A stretch of 64,000 nt of DNA from Paraburkholderia sp. Ac-20340. GTDB taxonomy: Bacteria > Pseudomonadota > Gammaproteobacteria > Burkholderiales > Burkholderiaceae. The translations under genes and the position numbers were made by a program. This document shows positions 32,763-41,274 of the stretch, in pieces. The stretch's first letter is position 1. The number at the start of each line of letters is the position of its first letter. Under the pieces are notes generated by a model. That model had not been told where the DNA came from and did no database searches. It worked only from the letters and a program-made list of their open reading frames with translations. The stretch covers positions 248,001 to 312,000 of the forward strand of contig NZ_JAAGPR010000001.1 in assembly GCF_017104965.1 (NCBI RefSeq), written 5' to 3'.

Positions 32763-33320
32763 TCAGCGGCCGTTCGCCCGCCACGCGAACGCTTCGAATT
32801 GCGCTTCGAGCGCTGGTTGCGTGACGCTGCCGGTGTAGTTCGTAATGGTCGAAGCGGCCACCACTGCGATCACTTCGAGTATCTGTTCAGCGCTAAATCC
32901 AGCGCCAATAAAGCGCTGCTGATCCATTTCGGCGAGCCGTCCGCGCGTTTCGATCAGCGTGCGTGCCAGTGTAGAAAGTGCCGCGTCTTGCGCGTCGCGA
33001 GGCACCCCGCCGGCGCGGATCGCATCGACATCGGCATGATCGAGGCCTTGTTGCAAGGCGAGTGCGCTATGAAATGCGACGGCCCATTCGCTTGCGTTCG
33101 TCACCGCATTGGTGAGCAGCAGCACCTGGATCTGCGTCTCGCTGAAACTGCTGGCGTGAACGCGCTGGAACAGGCCGATAAAGCCGTTAATCAGCACCGG
33201 CGACGCCGCCATTTTTCCGGCGATATTCGGGATCACGCCGAATGCCTGCTGGAGTTGCTGCAAAACGGGTTGCGATTGTGCGGGCGCGTTGTCGATTGTA
33301 TAGAGGGGAAAGCGGGACAT
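32763..33320 (-). CDS. Carboxymuconolactone decarboxylase-family protein without CxxC
   Basis: A 185-residue CMD/AhpD-like protein. The helical bundle and the characteristic motif region are present (IQVLLLTNAVTNASEWAVAF then H84), but the position where AhpD-like members have C-x-x-C reads A-S-E-W-A-V-A-F-H, so no redox pair is left, while Glu78 and His84 remain. It may therefore not act as a peroxidase. ATG 33320 follows AAGGAG. It is read in the same direction as the XRE regulator gene downstream and is separated from the nfrA gene by 93 nt. Function not determined. Confidence 0.72.
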   Translation of the reverse strand: MSRFPLYTIDNAPAQSQPVLQQLQQAFGVIPNIAGKMAASPVLINGFIGLFQRVHASSFSETQIQVLLLTNAVTNASEWAVAFHSALALQQGLDHADVDAIRAGGVPRDAQDAALSTLARTLIETRGRLAEMDQQRFIGAGFSAEQILEVIAVVAASTITNYTGSVTQPALEAQFEAFAWRANGR

Positions 33321-33413
33321 GATGGCTCCTTGCCGTGGAGCGCGGCCGATTTAGCCGCGCGACAGGCAAAGAGTAGGCGCGTGGGCGCAGCGCGCCAATT
33401 ACATCCGATGTCA

Positions 33414-35891
33414 TCAATACGAGAACGTCGCGCCAAAGAACACACCTTTCGCGCGATCGTCGCCCGCCACGCGCACGCGATATTGCACCGAGACATCGAC
33501 GAACGAGCGCGGCGCATCATAAGGGCCGCCGCGAAACCAGAAGCGCGCCGCCACGCCCGCGCCGATACCCACGGGCACGCTATGGTCGATCGCCGAATCG
33601 TAATCCGCGCCCGCCACCAGATGCGGGAACACCGTGAGGCGCGGGTCGATCGCATCGAGCCTGAAGGTGCGCCCGAGCCGTACATTCGCCGTCGCATAGG
33701 TCGAAGGATGCTCGATATAGTGGCCCACTTCGCCATATGCGATGCCCGTCCACCAACTCGGCACGTCCTGCCTCAACGTCGTGCCGAAACCGTCCGACCA
33801 CGCCGCGCGCGCGAGCCAGTCGCCGCGCACGCTGGAGCCGATCGGCAGGATGCGCTCGAAAGCGAAGATCGCGTTGGTGGACGTGAAGGGCTTCACACGC
33901 GCGCCCAGCGCTGCCTGCAAGGTCTGCACGCCCGAAGGCGAATCGCCTTTGACGCCGAAGTTTTCATAGCCGCGCGCATAGAGTTCGAAGGCGCGTTCGC
34001 CGAGGCTGCCAAATGGACGCCAGTACGCTTCGGTGCCCGCTTGCCAATTGTTGGCGATACCGGGCGTCGGGTTGGCGACGAGGCCGTTCTGGATGCCGCC
34101 GCCGCGATAGTTGAGCGAGGCGTTGAAGCCCCAGTTGCGGGTGGCATCGGCGTGGGCGCTGCGGGCATCGGCGAGGGCTTGCGGGGTCATCGGCGTGGCG
34201 TTGTCGGCGTCCTGCGTGCCGTGGTCGATGGCGCGTTCGAGCCAGGCGGCGCCCTGCGCGTTATGGTGCGTCTGCAAGGCGGCGTAACCGGCGTCGCCGG
34301 TTGCGGAGGCGGGCAGCGCGCCTTGGGCATCGGCCTGGGCGAACGCCGCGTAGGCGCGCCGGGTATCGCCTGCGCGTTGCGCGAGGTACGCAAGCTGCAG
34401 CGGGTCCATGCCGTCGATTACGCCGTTGGCGAGCGCGTCGCGGGCGGCAGCGCGTGCGGCGCGAGAATCGCCGTTCGCAACCAGTGCGTCGATCAATTCC
34501 AGCCGATGCTGCGGATCGTCGGGCGTAGCGGCAACAGCGTCGCGCAGCGCAGCAACGGCCGCGGCGTGATCGCCTCGCGCCGTGGCTTCGCGCGCGGCGC
34601 GAACGTCCGCGAATGCAGGGTCGGCGGCGTAGAGATCGCACGCAGCGCCGAAGCGGTCGTCGTGGCAATCGAAGATCGGGCGCGCGAGCGGGTCGATGTC
34701 CGCCACGTTACGTTGCGCGTGTGACGCAAGCATGCGCTGGGCGCGCTGGCGTCGCAGGGCAATGACGGCGTCGGTATCGTCATGGGCCTTTTCGAGCGGT
34801 GCGAGTACGTCTAGCGCATCTTGAGGCCGATGCTGCGCCAACCGTACATCGGCGATGATGGCGCGTGCGGTGCGGGCATCGCGCGCGGCGCGTTTCGCGT
34901 CGTCGCTTTCCTGGTTATCCGAACTATTTTCTGAAAGCGTTATTGCTTGCGAAAAATCATCGTCCGCGCCATTTTCATGCTGGGCCGCGCGGGCATAGCC
35001 GCGTAACGTCCATGCGAGCGGATTCGTGCGGTCGTGCTGAATCGCCGCGCTGGCAGCGGTTTCTGCGTCAGCCAGATCGCCACGCGCGAACAGCACATCG
35101 AGCAGTTGCATTCGGAATGCGCTTCGGTCCGGTGCGTAAGTCACCGCTTGTTGCGCCAGCTTTTGCGCGGCATCCAGATCGCCGCGCTGGCGCGCGTCAT
35201 AAGCGGCAATCGATACTTGCGGTGCGAGCTTTGCGCCAATAAATGCGAGCCGCGAACGCAGTTCTCCGGTCTCGCCAAAACGTGCCGATGCGTCCTGCGC
35301 GGCGCTCCACGCCTCGTCGTCGCGACCTGCTGCGGAAAGCGAATCGATCAGCAGATAGCGCAGCCGTTCGACATCGGGCGCGAGCGCAATAGCGTTCTGC
35401 GCATCGTCGATAGCGGCGTTGTAGTCCTTGCGTCCGTACGCGTTATAAGCGGCGCGTGCTTCTACACCGGCGCGGCCTGGCAGATCGCTCGCGCCGCCCG
35501 CACCGGCCGCCGCGATCTGCGCGCGCCTCGTGACCAGCGCTTCCATCGGCCCAAGATCGCGGATCGCATCGCTCAATTCGCGCTGTGCTTCATCGCGGTG
35601 TCCACCCGCCGCCAGTGCATTGGCGCGCAACACGCGTAACTCGGCCACATCGGGCCGCTGGCGTATGGCTTCGCTCGCCAGCGATGCACTTTCTTCATAA
35701 CGGTGCGCGTCATACGCGGCATAGGCTTCGCGCGCGACCTGATACGCCGCGCCCGAAAGCGCCAAAGGCAGCGGATGATCGGCAAAAGCCACGGGGGCAT
35801 GCAGGGCGGTGAGCGCTGCCAGAAGCCATCCGGCAGCGGCCGCGCGCGGCGCGCGGCGTTCGGTTGATCGTGCAGGTGCGGCGCGCGTCAT
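33414..35891 (-). CDS. nfrA: NfrA-like outer-membrane TPR/beta-barrel export protein
   Basis: An 825-residue outer-membrane protein. Signal peptide: basic start, then AAAAGWLLAALTALHA and FADHPLP. The middle (about 60-560) is a long chain of TPR-like helical repeats rich in Ala, with segments like YDAHRYEESASLASEAIRQR. The last ~270 residues are the NfrA C-terminal barrel: YRGGGIQNGLVANPTPG, AYWRPFGSLGERAFELYARG, ending FFGATFSY with terminal Tyr. E. coli NfrA is the phage N4 receptor and, in recent work, the exporter of an NfrB polysaccharide. Last gene of the three-gene operon, overlapping nfrB by ATGA. Confidence 0.82.
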   Translation of the reverse strand: MTRAAPARSTERRAPRAAAAGWLLAALTALHAPVAFADHPLPLALSGAAYQVAREAYAAYDAHRYEESASLASEAIRQRPDVAELRVLRANALAAGGHRDEAQRELSDAIRDLGPMEALVTRRAQIAAAGAGGASDLPGRAGVEARAAYNAYGRKDYNAAIDDAQNAIALAPDVERLRYLLIDSLSAAGRDDEAWSAAQDASARFGETGELRSRLAFIGAKLAPQVSIAAYDARQRGDLDAAQKLAQQAVTYAPDRSAFRMQLLDVLFARGDLADAETAASAAIQHDRTNPLAWTLRGYARAAQHENGADDDFSQAITLSENSSDNQESDDAKRAARDARTARAIIADVRLAQHRPQDALDVLAPLEKAHDDTDAVIALRRQRAQRMLASHAQRNVADIDPLARPIFDCHDDRFGAACDLYAADPAFADVRAAREATARGDHAAAVAALRDAVAATPDDPQHRLELIDALVANGDSRAARAAARDALANGVIDGMDPLQLAYLAQRAGDTRRAYAAFAQADAQGALPASATGDAGYAALQTHHNAQGAAWLERAIDHGTQDADNATPMTPQALADARSAHADATRNWGFNASLNYRGGGIQNGLVANPTPGIANNWQAGTEAYWRPFGSLGERAFELYARGYENFGVKGDSPSGVQTLQAALGARVKPFTSTNAIFAFERILPIGSSVRGDWLARAAWSDGFGTTLRQDVPSWWTGIAYGEVGHYIEHPSTYATANVRLGRTFRLDAIDPRLTVFPHLVAGADYDSAIDHSVPVGIGAGVAARFWFRGGPYDAPRSFVDVSVQYRVRVAGDDRAKGVFFGATFSY

Positions 35892-38071
35892 CGGCCTCCC
35901 GTTTGCGCGTCGCGCAGTTGTTGTTGTGCGGCGATGGCGCTTTGCAGCGCTTCGCGCGAAATGATGTGGCGCGCCACCATGAAGTCTCCGATACGGCCAT
36001 CGCGATCGGGGCGATATTCCTGCAAGGCGGCATCGAATCTAGCCCTTGAAACAAGGCCCATTTCGATCAGCAGGTCGCCCAGCAGCGGCACGCCGCGGGT
36101 GGCGCCCAATTCCACTGGAGAAAGCACGGCCACTTCGCCATCGGCATCTACGAGCAGTGGTTCTTCCACGCGGCGCAGAATGCGAAGTCCGGCCGTCACC
36201 TCGCTTTCGCGCACGATATGCAGTGCCACCGTGCGTTGCGTGAGTGCGTGCAGTTCGTCGAGCGCCGTATCGGTGAGCAGACTCGCGGCCACGAACACGG
36301 CATGACCGCTTTCGTCGATCCCTTGCGGCAGCGTGCGCAGACGCACGAGCACATCCACGGGCACCTGGTTAGCAGGGTCGTCAAGCCGCGCGGGCGCGAA
36401 CTCGCCGCGTGGCAGATCGGTCTGGAACGCCACGGCTTCGGCGAGCGTTTCCTCGTCCAGCCAGCCATTGGCCATCAGCACGCGCCCGAGCGGTGCTTCT
36501 CGCGCATGTTCTTCGTGCAGCGCGCGCTCTAGCGTGTCTGGGTCAATCGCTTGCCACGAGACCAGCAGTTCGCCCAGCGTCTGTCGCGTATTGCGCAAGC
36601 CACCGGCGCTCGGGAAATCGTGCATCGTCTTGTCCCACGTGAGACGCTTGCCCGTGACCAGATGAATGAGAAACAGCCGCCACGCCCGCAGTGCCGCCAG
36701 AAAGTTGATGAAGTTGCTGATCACCAGACGCGGCACGGACAGCACGCCATGCTCCCAGCCATAAAGACGCGTCGTAAAGATCACGCGTTGCGTCACGCGC
36801 AGCAGCAGCGCAATAAAATTCGCCGTGAGCAGCGTACTCATCCACGGCGAATCGATAAAAGGCGAGGGGAACAGATCGGGCGTGAGGCCAAGCAGCGAAG
36901 CGATTGCGAACAGCGTGAACTGGATCACCAGCAGATAGCCCACCATGCCGACAAACGATGTCACGATGCCTTTGCGGTCGCGCATCAGCAGATAGCGGTT
37001 CGCCAGCGAGCCGGTCCAGCCGGTGATCGTCCAGCCTTGCAGGCCGATGCCGAGTGTCCAGCGTGCGCGTTGTCGATACGCAGTCCGAAGCGTATCCGGG
37101 AAATATTCGCGTACGCACAGCGGCATCGTCATGGTGACTTCACGCTCGGGGCCCAGGCCGAACCATGTCGTGCGATGCGTGACGAACTGCACGGGAAAGC
37201 GCGCGAAAATCGACTGCAACCCCATGCGCCCGATGCGCTCGCCGATGTCGTAATCCTCGGTGAGACTTTCGGTGTTGAAGGGTTGTGCTTCGGTATCGGC
37301 GATCAAGGCCAGCATGGCGCGGCGCGAGAAGCAGGTGCCCACGCCCGCCGATGGCACCGTGCCCACGAGACTTTCGCGCACCACCAGGTCTTTCGCGTGC
37401 CATTCCGCGAATTCATCCATATAGGTGCCCGCGACCAGCTCGCACCATTCGCGTTCGAGCGACGCCACCGGCAACTGGATCATGTCCTTGCGCGGCAGCA
37501 GGTAATTGAAGAACTTCAATTCGAGCGGATGCAATACGTCTTCGCTGTCGTGCATGACGATGCCCGCGAATTCGGTGCCGGCCTCGAATTCATAGCGGAA
37601 AATCGCCTGCACGATCCAGTTCAGACAATCGGCCTTGCAGGTCGGGCCATCGTGCGGCACTTCCACGCGATGCAGATGCTTATAGCGGTGACGCATGCGC
37701 TCGACTTCGGCGATGGTTGCCGCATCGTTCTGATAGGTGCCGACAAACACGCGATACGCGCGGTAATCGAGCACGCGCACCAGGTCCTCGATCATCGCGG
37801 CGATCACATCGTGCTCGTGCCACGCGGGCACCATGATCGCGAGCGGCTGCTCGCTGCGCTGCTTGAGTTGCGCGACGGTGAGCGGCTTGTGCTGCCGCTT
37901 GACCGTGAAATGGCGCACCGTTTCGCGAATCCAGTACCAGAGATCGATAAACAGATCGTCGAGACTCGAAACCAGAATGATCGCCGACACGATGAAGGCC
38001 GCGTGTTCGAGCCACTGGTAATACTCCGCGAGCGCGATGCGCCCATAAAAGCCGAGCGTGGCGAGCATCAT
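35888..38071 (-). CDS. nfrB: NfrB-like c-di-GMP-responsive processive glycosyltransferase
   Basis: A 727-residue inner-membrane GT2 enzyme. Helices near residues 8-45 and 370-470; between them DSED (175-178), TED (271-273) and QRARW (334-338), the signature of processive synthases. After residue 495 come four MshEN-type segments (LGELLVSWQAIDPDTLERAL, LGRVLMANGWLDEETLAEAV, LGDLLIEMGLVSRARFDAAL, IGDFMVARHIISREALQSAI), each with the L/IG-x(2)-hydrophobic pattern that binds c-di-GMP. E. coli NfrB makes a ManNAc-type polymer when c-di-GMP rises; the polymer here is unknown. The gene overlaps both neighbours by ATGA, so synthesis and export should be coupled. Confidence 0.85.
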   Translation of the reverse strand: MMLATLGFYGRIALAEYYQWLEHAAFIVSAIILVSSLDDLFIDLWYWIRETVRHFTVKRQHKPLTVAQLKQRSEQPLAIMVPAWHEHDVIAAMIEDLVRVLDYRAYRVFVGTYQNDAATIAEVERMRHRYKHLHRVEVPHDGPTCKADCLNWIVQAIFRYEFEAGTEFAGIVMHDSEDVLHPLELKFFNYLLPRKDMIQLPVASLEREWCELVAGTYMDEFAEWHAKDLVVRESLVGTVPSAGVGTCFSRRAMLALIADTEAQPFNTESLTEDYDIGERIGRMGLQSIFARFPVQFVTHRTTWFGLGPEREVTMTMPLCVREYFPDTLRTAYRQRARWTLGIGLQGWTITGWTGSLANRYLLMRDRKGIVTSFVGMVGYLLVIQFTLFAIASLLGLTPDLFPSPFIDSPWMSTLLTANFIALLLRVTQRVIFTTRLYGWEHGVLSVPRLVISNFINFLAALRAWRLFLIHLVTGKRLTWDKTMHDFPSAGGLRNTRQTLGELLVSWQAIDPDTLERALHEEHAREAPLGRVLMANGWLDEETLAEAVAFQTDLPRGEFAPARLDDPANQVPVDVLVRLRTLPQGIDESGHAVFVAASLLTDTALDELHALTQRTVALHIVRESEVTAGLRILRRVEEPLLVDADGEVAVLSPVELGATRGVPLLGDLLIEMGLVSRARFDAALQEYRPDRDGRIGDFMVARHIISREALQSAIAAQQQLRDAQTGGR

Positions 38072-40395
38072 GGCTTGTCTCGCGGCGGCGCATTTTTATT
38101 GACGCCATTTCCATCGCTATTGCCATTACCGTTGCTCGCGCCGGTCGGCGGTTGTTGGGCGGCGGCGCGGCGTTCTTCGCTGGTCTGTGCGGTGCGGCGC
38201 TTGCGGGCGAAGTGCGCGATGACGATCAAGGCGAGCAACAGCAGCATCAGCGCGAACGGAATGCCCCAGCGTGTCCAGTGGTGCGTGACCCATGCCGTGC
38301 TGCCCGTGCCTGTCGCGGCGAGATCGTCGGGATTGATGGTGTCGAAGCGCTTGAGTACGCCGGTGCTGTCCACCACCGCAATGTTGCCGCGCGAGAGCTG
38401 GAGCTTGTCGGTGAGCACGGGCGCGGTGCCTGTCGATCGATAGACGATGCCGTGCGCGTCGCCCGAGGTGCCCACGCTCAGCACCGCGAGACGCGAAAGG
38501 CCGGATACGTCGATGAGTTTGTCGCCCTTGGTCGAGTCCAGTTGGAGGCGGTCGGGCGAGAAGGCGACCGGGTCGCTTTCGTCGGCCAGGCCGACATCGG
38601 TGGCGAGGAACGGTCCCGTGGGATGCGCAGTCTGGCCATTGGCGACGACTTCGAAATGCGCGGGCAAGGGTGCCACGCCCGCGGCGCCCGTGAGCACGGC
38701 CAGACGCGGCACGCTATGCAGCGCATCGTTCAGATACGCCTGCGGCACGATCACCGTGGCGGACGATGCATAGCGCGCGGCCATGCCTACAAAATCGGCG
38801 CCTGGCGTGCCGTCCGCGAGCTTCAGATAGCTGCTGGGCAGCACCGCCACAGGATAGGACTGGCGCGCCTGACAACCCGCGTCCGGCTGACGTCGGAAGG
38901 TCACGCGCAGATTGTTGGTGCGTGCGAGCGCGTAACGCGGAATCTTCAGGCGCAGACGTTCGCGATGCCCATCCACATCGAGCAGTTTCGCGCCGATCAT
39001 CACGTCGTTGAAATAGACCGTGGCCGTGGCGGCGCCGTTGGAGAGCGTGGGCGACGCCGCGAGATCGAGCACGACTTCGTCGGGCAGCTTTTTTTCGCCG
39101 GATGCAGCGGCCAGATCGAAGCTTGCTTCCCACGAGTCGATCGAATGCACGTCGACGCTACGTGGTTCGCCGCCGAGGTCGGAAAGCAGAATGGTGTCGC
39201 CGTGCAGGTGCGCGCCCGGATCGATATGATGCACCACCACGCGCTGCGATACGTCGATGGGACGCCAGCTATGCGCAAGCACGCTCGCGCCCGCGTTGTC
39301 GCCCACCACGATCACCGCGCGGCCGCCGTAGTGCGCCACGCGTGCTTCACCGGCCGCGAGCGGCGCGACGATCTGCGCGGCGGTGTTGGCGCGCCAGGCG
39401 TCGAAGCCGGGCAATGCGCCAGGCGCATTCGTGGCCACCTGGGCGCGCAAGGCGTCGAGCGCGGCGTTGAAGCGCGCGCGCAAGGCGGCGTCGGCGAGCA
39501 GCACGTCGGGGCCGAACGCATTGCGCGGCGCGAGCGCGAGCAATGCGCCCAGTTCGGCTTCGCTGGCGATGACATGATGGCTCGCATCCGGCGCGCCGAA
39601 AGCCGTTGCGAGCGCATCGAATGCGGGGATCGCACGCAGCGTGGCGGGTATCGCGCTTGCGTCCAGGCCGCTTAGATCGACGGGCTGGCCCACGGCGGGC
39701 ACGGCCTGCATGGTGGGCCGCTTGCCGTCGCGCTGGAGCAGGGCATCGGTGCGCCAGGCCGTGTCGAGCGAGGCGGCGTCCAGATGCGCGCCCGCTACCG
39801 TTAGAACGGGCGCGTAAGGCAGCGCGCTCCATGCGGTGCGCAGATCGCGCACGTCGGCGGGATCGAAACGGTAGCTCAGGCGCGTGGAGGGATCGACGCG
39901 CAACACATTGCCGATGGCGGTCTGATCGGTACAGACGTTGTCGTTGATGACCGATGCGTAGCCCAGGCCCAGCCGCACGAAGCCCACGGAACGCGCTGCA
40001 CCGTCCACGCCCAGATTGACGCTCACGCCGCCTTCTGACTTGTCGAGCGCGCGCGAGGCGACCGGCGAGCCATCGAGCGAAAGCAGCATGGTGGTGCGGC
40101 CGCCATCGCCGCGCACGTAGCCGCCGTCGAATTGCAGCGTGGCGTCACTGATCGGTACATCGGCGGGCACGGGCAGAAAGAACTCGCGGCGCGTATCGGG
40201 CGCGGTGAGCGTGACGGCGCTGAGCAGACCCAGCTCGCGCAAGGTGACGACGCGCGTGACCGGAACGCTGCGGTTCAGTTGCGCAAAGCCATCTGTCACG
40301 GCGTCGGCTGCCATGGCTGACGTGTTGATTAGTATGCCGAAGCAGATGGCGGGGAGAATGAGCGCGCGCGGCGCGCGATGCGTGCTGGAGATCAA
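38068..40395 (-). CDS. BcsB-like periplasmic polysaccharide synthase subunit
   Basis: About 775 residues. A signal (APRALILPAICFGILINTSA then MAADAV) is followed by two carbohydrate-binding/ferredoxin-like beta repeats and a single C-terminal transmembrane helix (RWGIPFALMLLLLALIVIAH) with a short basic tail, the BcsB layout. BcsB guides the nascent chain of cellulose synthase BcsA through the periplasm. Here the partner is the NfrB-like synthase, encoded next with an ATGA overlap. The start is uncertain: TTG 40395 (after GAGAGAA) gives a good leader, while an in-frame TTG at 40449 lacks a ribosome site. Confidence 0.72.
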   Translation of the reverse strand: MISSTHRAPRALILPAICFGILINTSAMAADAVTDGFAQLNRSVPVTRVVTLRELGLLSAVTLTAPDTRREFFLPVPADVPISDATLQFDGGYVRGDGGRTTMLLSLDGSPVASRALDKSEGGVSVNLGVDGAARSVGFVRLGLGYASVINDNVCTDQTAIGNVLRVDPSTRLSYRFDPADVRDLRTAWSALPYAPVLTVAGAHLDAASLDTAWRTDALLQRDGKRPTMQAVPAVGQPVDLSGLDASAIPATLRAIPAFDALATAFGAPDASHHVIASEAELGALLALAPRNAFGPDVLLADAALRARFNAALDALRAQVATNAPGALPGFDAWRANTAAQIVAPLAAGEARVAHYGGRAVIVVGDNAGASVLAHSWRPIDVSQRVVVHHIDPGAHLHGDTILLSDLGGEPRSVDVHSIDSWEASFDLAAASGEKKLPDEVVLDLAASPTLSNGAATATVYFNDVMIGAKLLDVDGHRERLRLKIPRYALARTNNLRVTFRRQPDAGCQARQSYPVAVLPSSYLKLADGTPGADFVGMAARYASSATVIVPQAYLNDALHSVPRLAVLTGAAGVAPLPAHFEVVANGQTAHPTGPFLATDVGLADESDPVAFSPDRLQLDSTKGDKLIDVSGLSRLAVLSVGTSGDAHGIVYRSTGTAPVLTDKLQLSRGNIAVVDSTGVLKRFDTINPDDLAATGTGSTAWVTHHWTRWGIPFALMLLLLALIVIAHFARKRRTAQTSEERRAAAQQPPTGASNGNGNSDGNGVNKNAPPRDKP

Positions 40396-41210
40396 GTGCA
40401 GTTCTCTCGGGACGAGTTGGACCGGCAACGGACCGCGAGTCCGTCGCAAGGAGCAGGCGCGGCGTTAGAACGCGCGCTTGCGGCGATCAGTCAGTGAGTC
40501 AGAACGATGCGTGCAGCGGTGCAGGCTGCACGCAAGGCAAAGGCGGCGCGTGGGCGTGCACGCACATCGGCCTGTCGTTGCGCTGGGCGCGCGACGCGAG
40601 AGAAGGGGCTGCTGAATGCTGGTGCCGGGCCCCGAAAATCATGCCCGGCCGTACTGCAGAAATCGACCGCGTAGTGTAGTGCATGGCGTCGCCTCTGTTT
40701 TATTCGTATTGGGTAAAATATTAATCGGTGACGAATGGATGAAGCGATGCGAACATGTAAAAAAGTTTTTCAGAGAGACTTTCAATAATATGAACGATTA
40801 AACGAAAAGGAAAATCTTGCGATAAAAAATGGACTAATCTCAGGTGTTCAATTGTCGATTGGGAAAAAACTTCCGCACGTCATTAAACTGGCAATTCAGG
40901 TGCATCATTAGCCGCCGATAAATATGACGAATGCCCGGCGTAGCGGAGCTTGTGCGGAATAAGGGCGAGCGTTGTCGCAGCGAATGCGCGATTGCGTTTC
41001 GCTTTTTCGACAAGGAGTGAGCGCATAGCGGCGAGTTAATCCTTGGTGGCGCGCTATTGCACCTTTTTTACGTTTCTCTTTGCTGGTTTGTCATGGTCCG
41101 GTTCATGGGCTTCGTTATTGTCAAATCAGATAATAGTGGGTGGGCGCACCATTCAGTTATTAAGCCGCTCATCTCAGCAAGAAGCGATCCCGGCATGTCT
41201 GTCGCCCAAA
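40396..41210. other. Long intergenic region upstream of the bcs-nfr operon
   Basis: About 800 nt without a convincing gene between the MFS terminator and the operon start. From about 40,690 to 41,150 the base composition is markedly AT-rich, with A/T runs (GTAAAAAAGTTTTTC near 40756; ATAAAAAATGG near 40823). It probably carries the operon's promoter and control sites. Short frames at 40494, 40616 and 41043 lack ribosome sites and protein-like composition. Confidence 0.5.
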
Positions 41211-41247
41211 AGAAAACGGCGCCCGGTTCTTTATGAACCGGGCGCCG
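41211..41247 (-). terminator. Terminator of the MFS/phosphonate operon
   Basis: CGGCGCCCGGTTC (41217-41229), TTTAT, GAACCGGGCGCCG (41235-41247), a perfect 13-bp stem. In the minus direction it is followed by TTTTCTTTT (41208-41216 complement), a good intrinsic terminator 28 nt beyond the MFS stop. Confidence 0.85.
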
Positions 41248-41274
41248 CATCAAGCAGCACAAGACATTTCGCTA

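Noticed and set aside
32697..34724. A 675-codon plus-strand frame
   Set aside because: It lies on the opposite strand of the nfrA and CMD genes, is Arg/Ala/Gly-rich from GC-rich third positions, and has no ribosome site.
36551..39675. Two long plus-strand frames (630 and 507 codons) opposite the bcsB/nfrB genes
   Set aside because: Both are shadows of strongly supported minus-strand genes with domain motifs.
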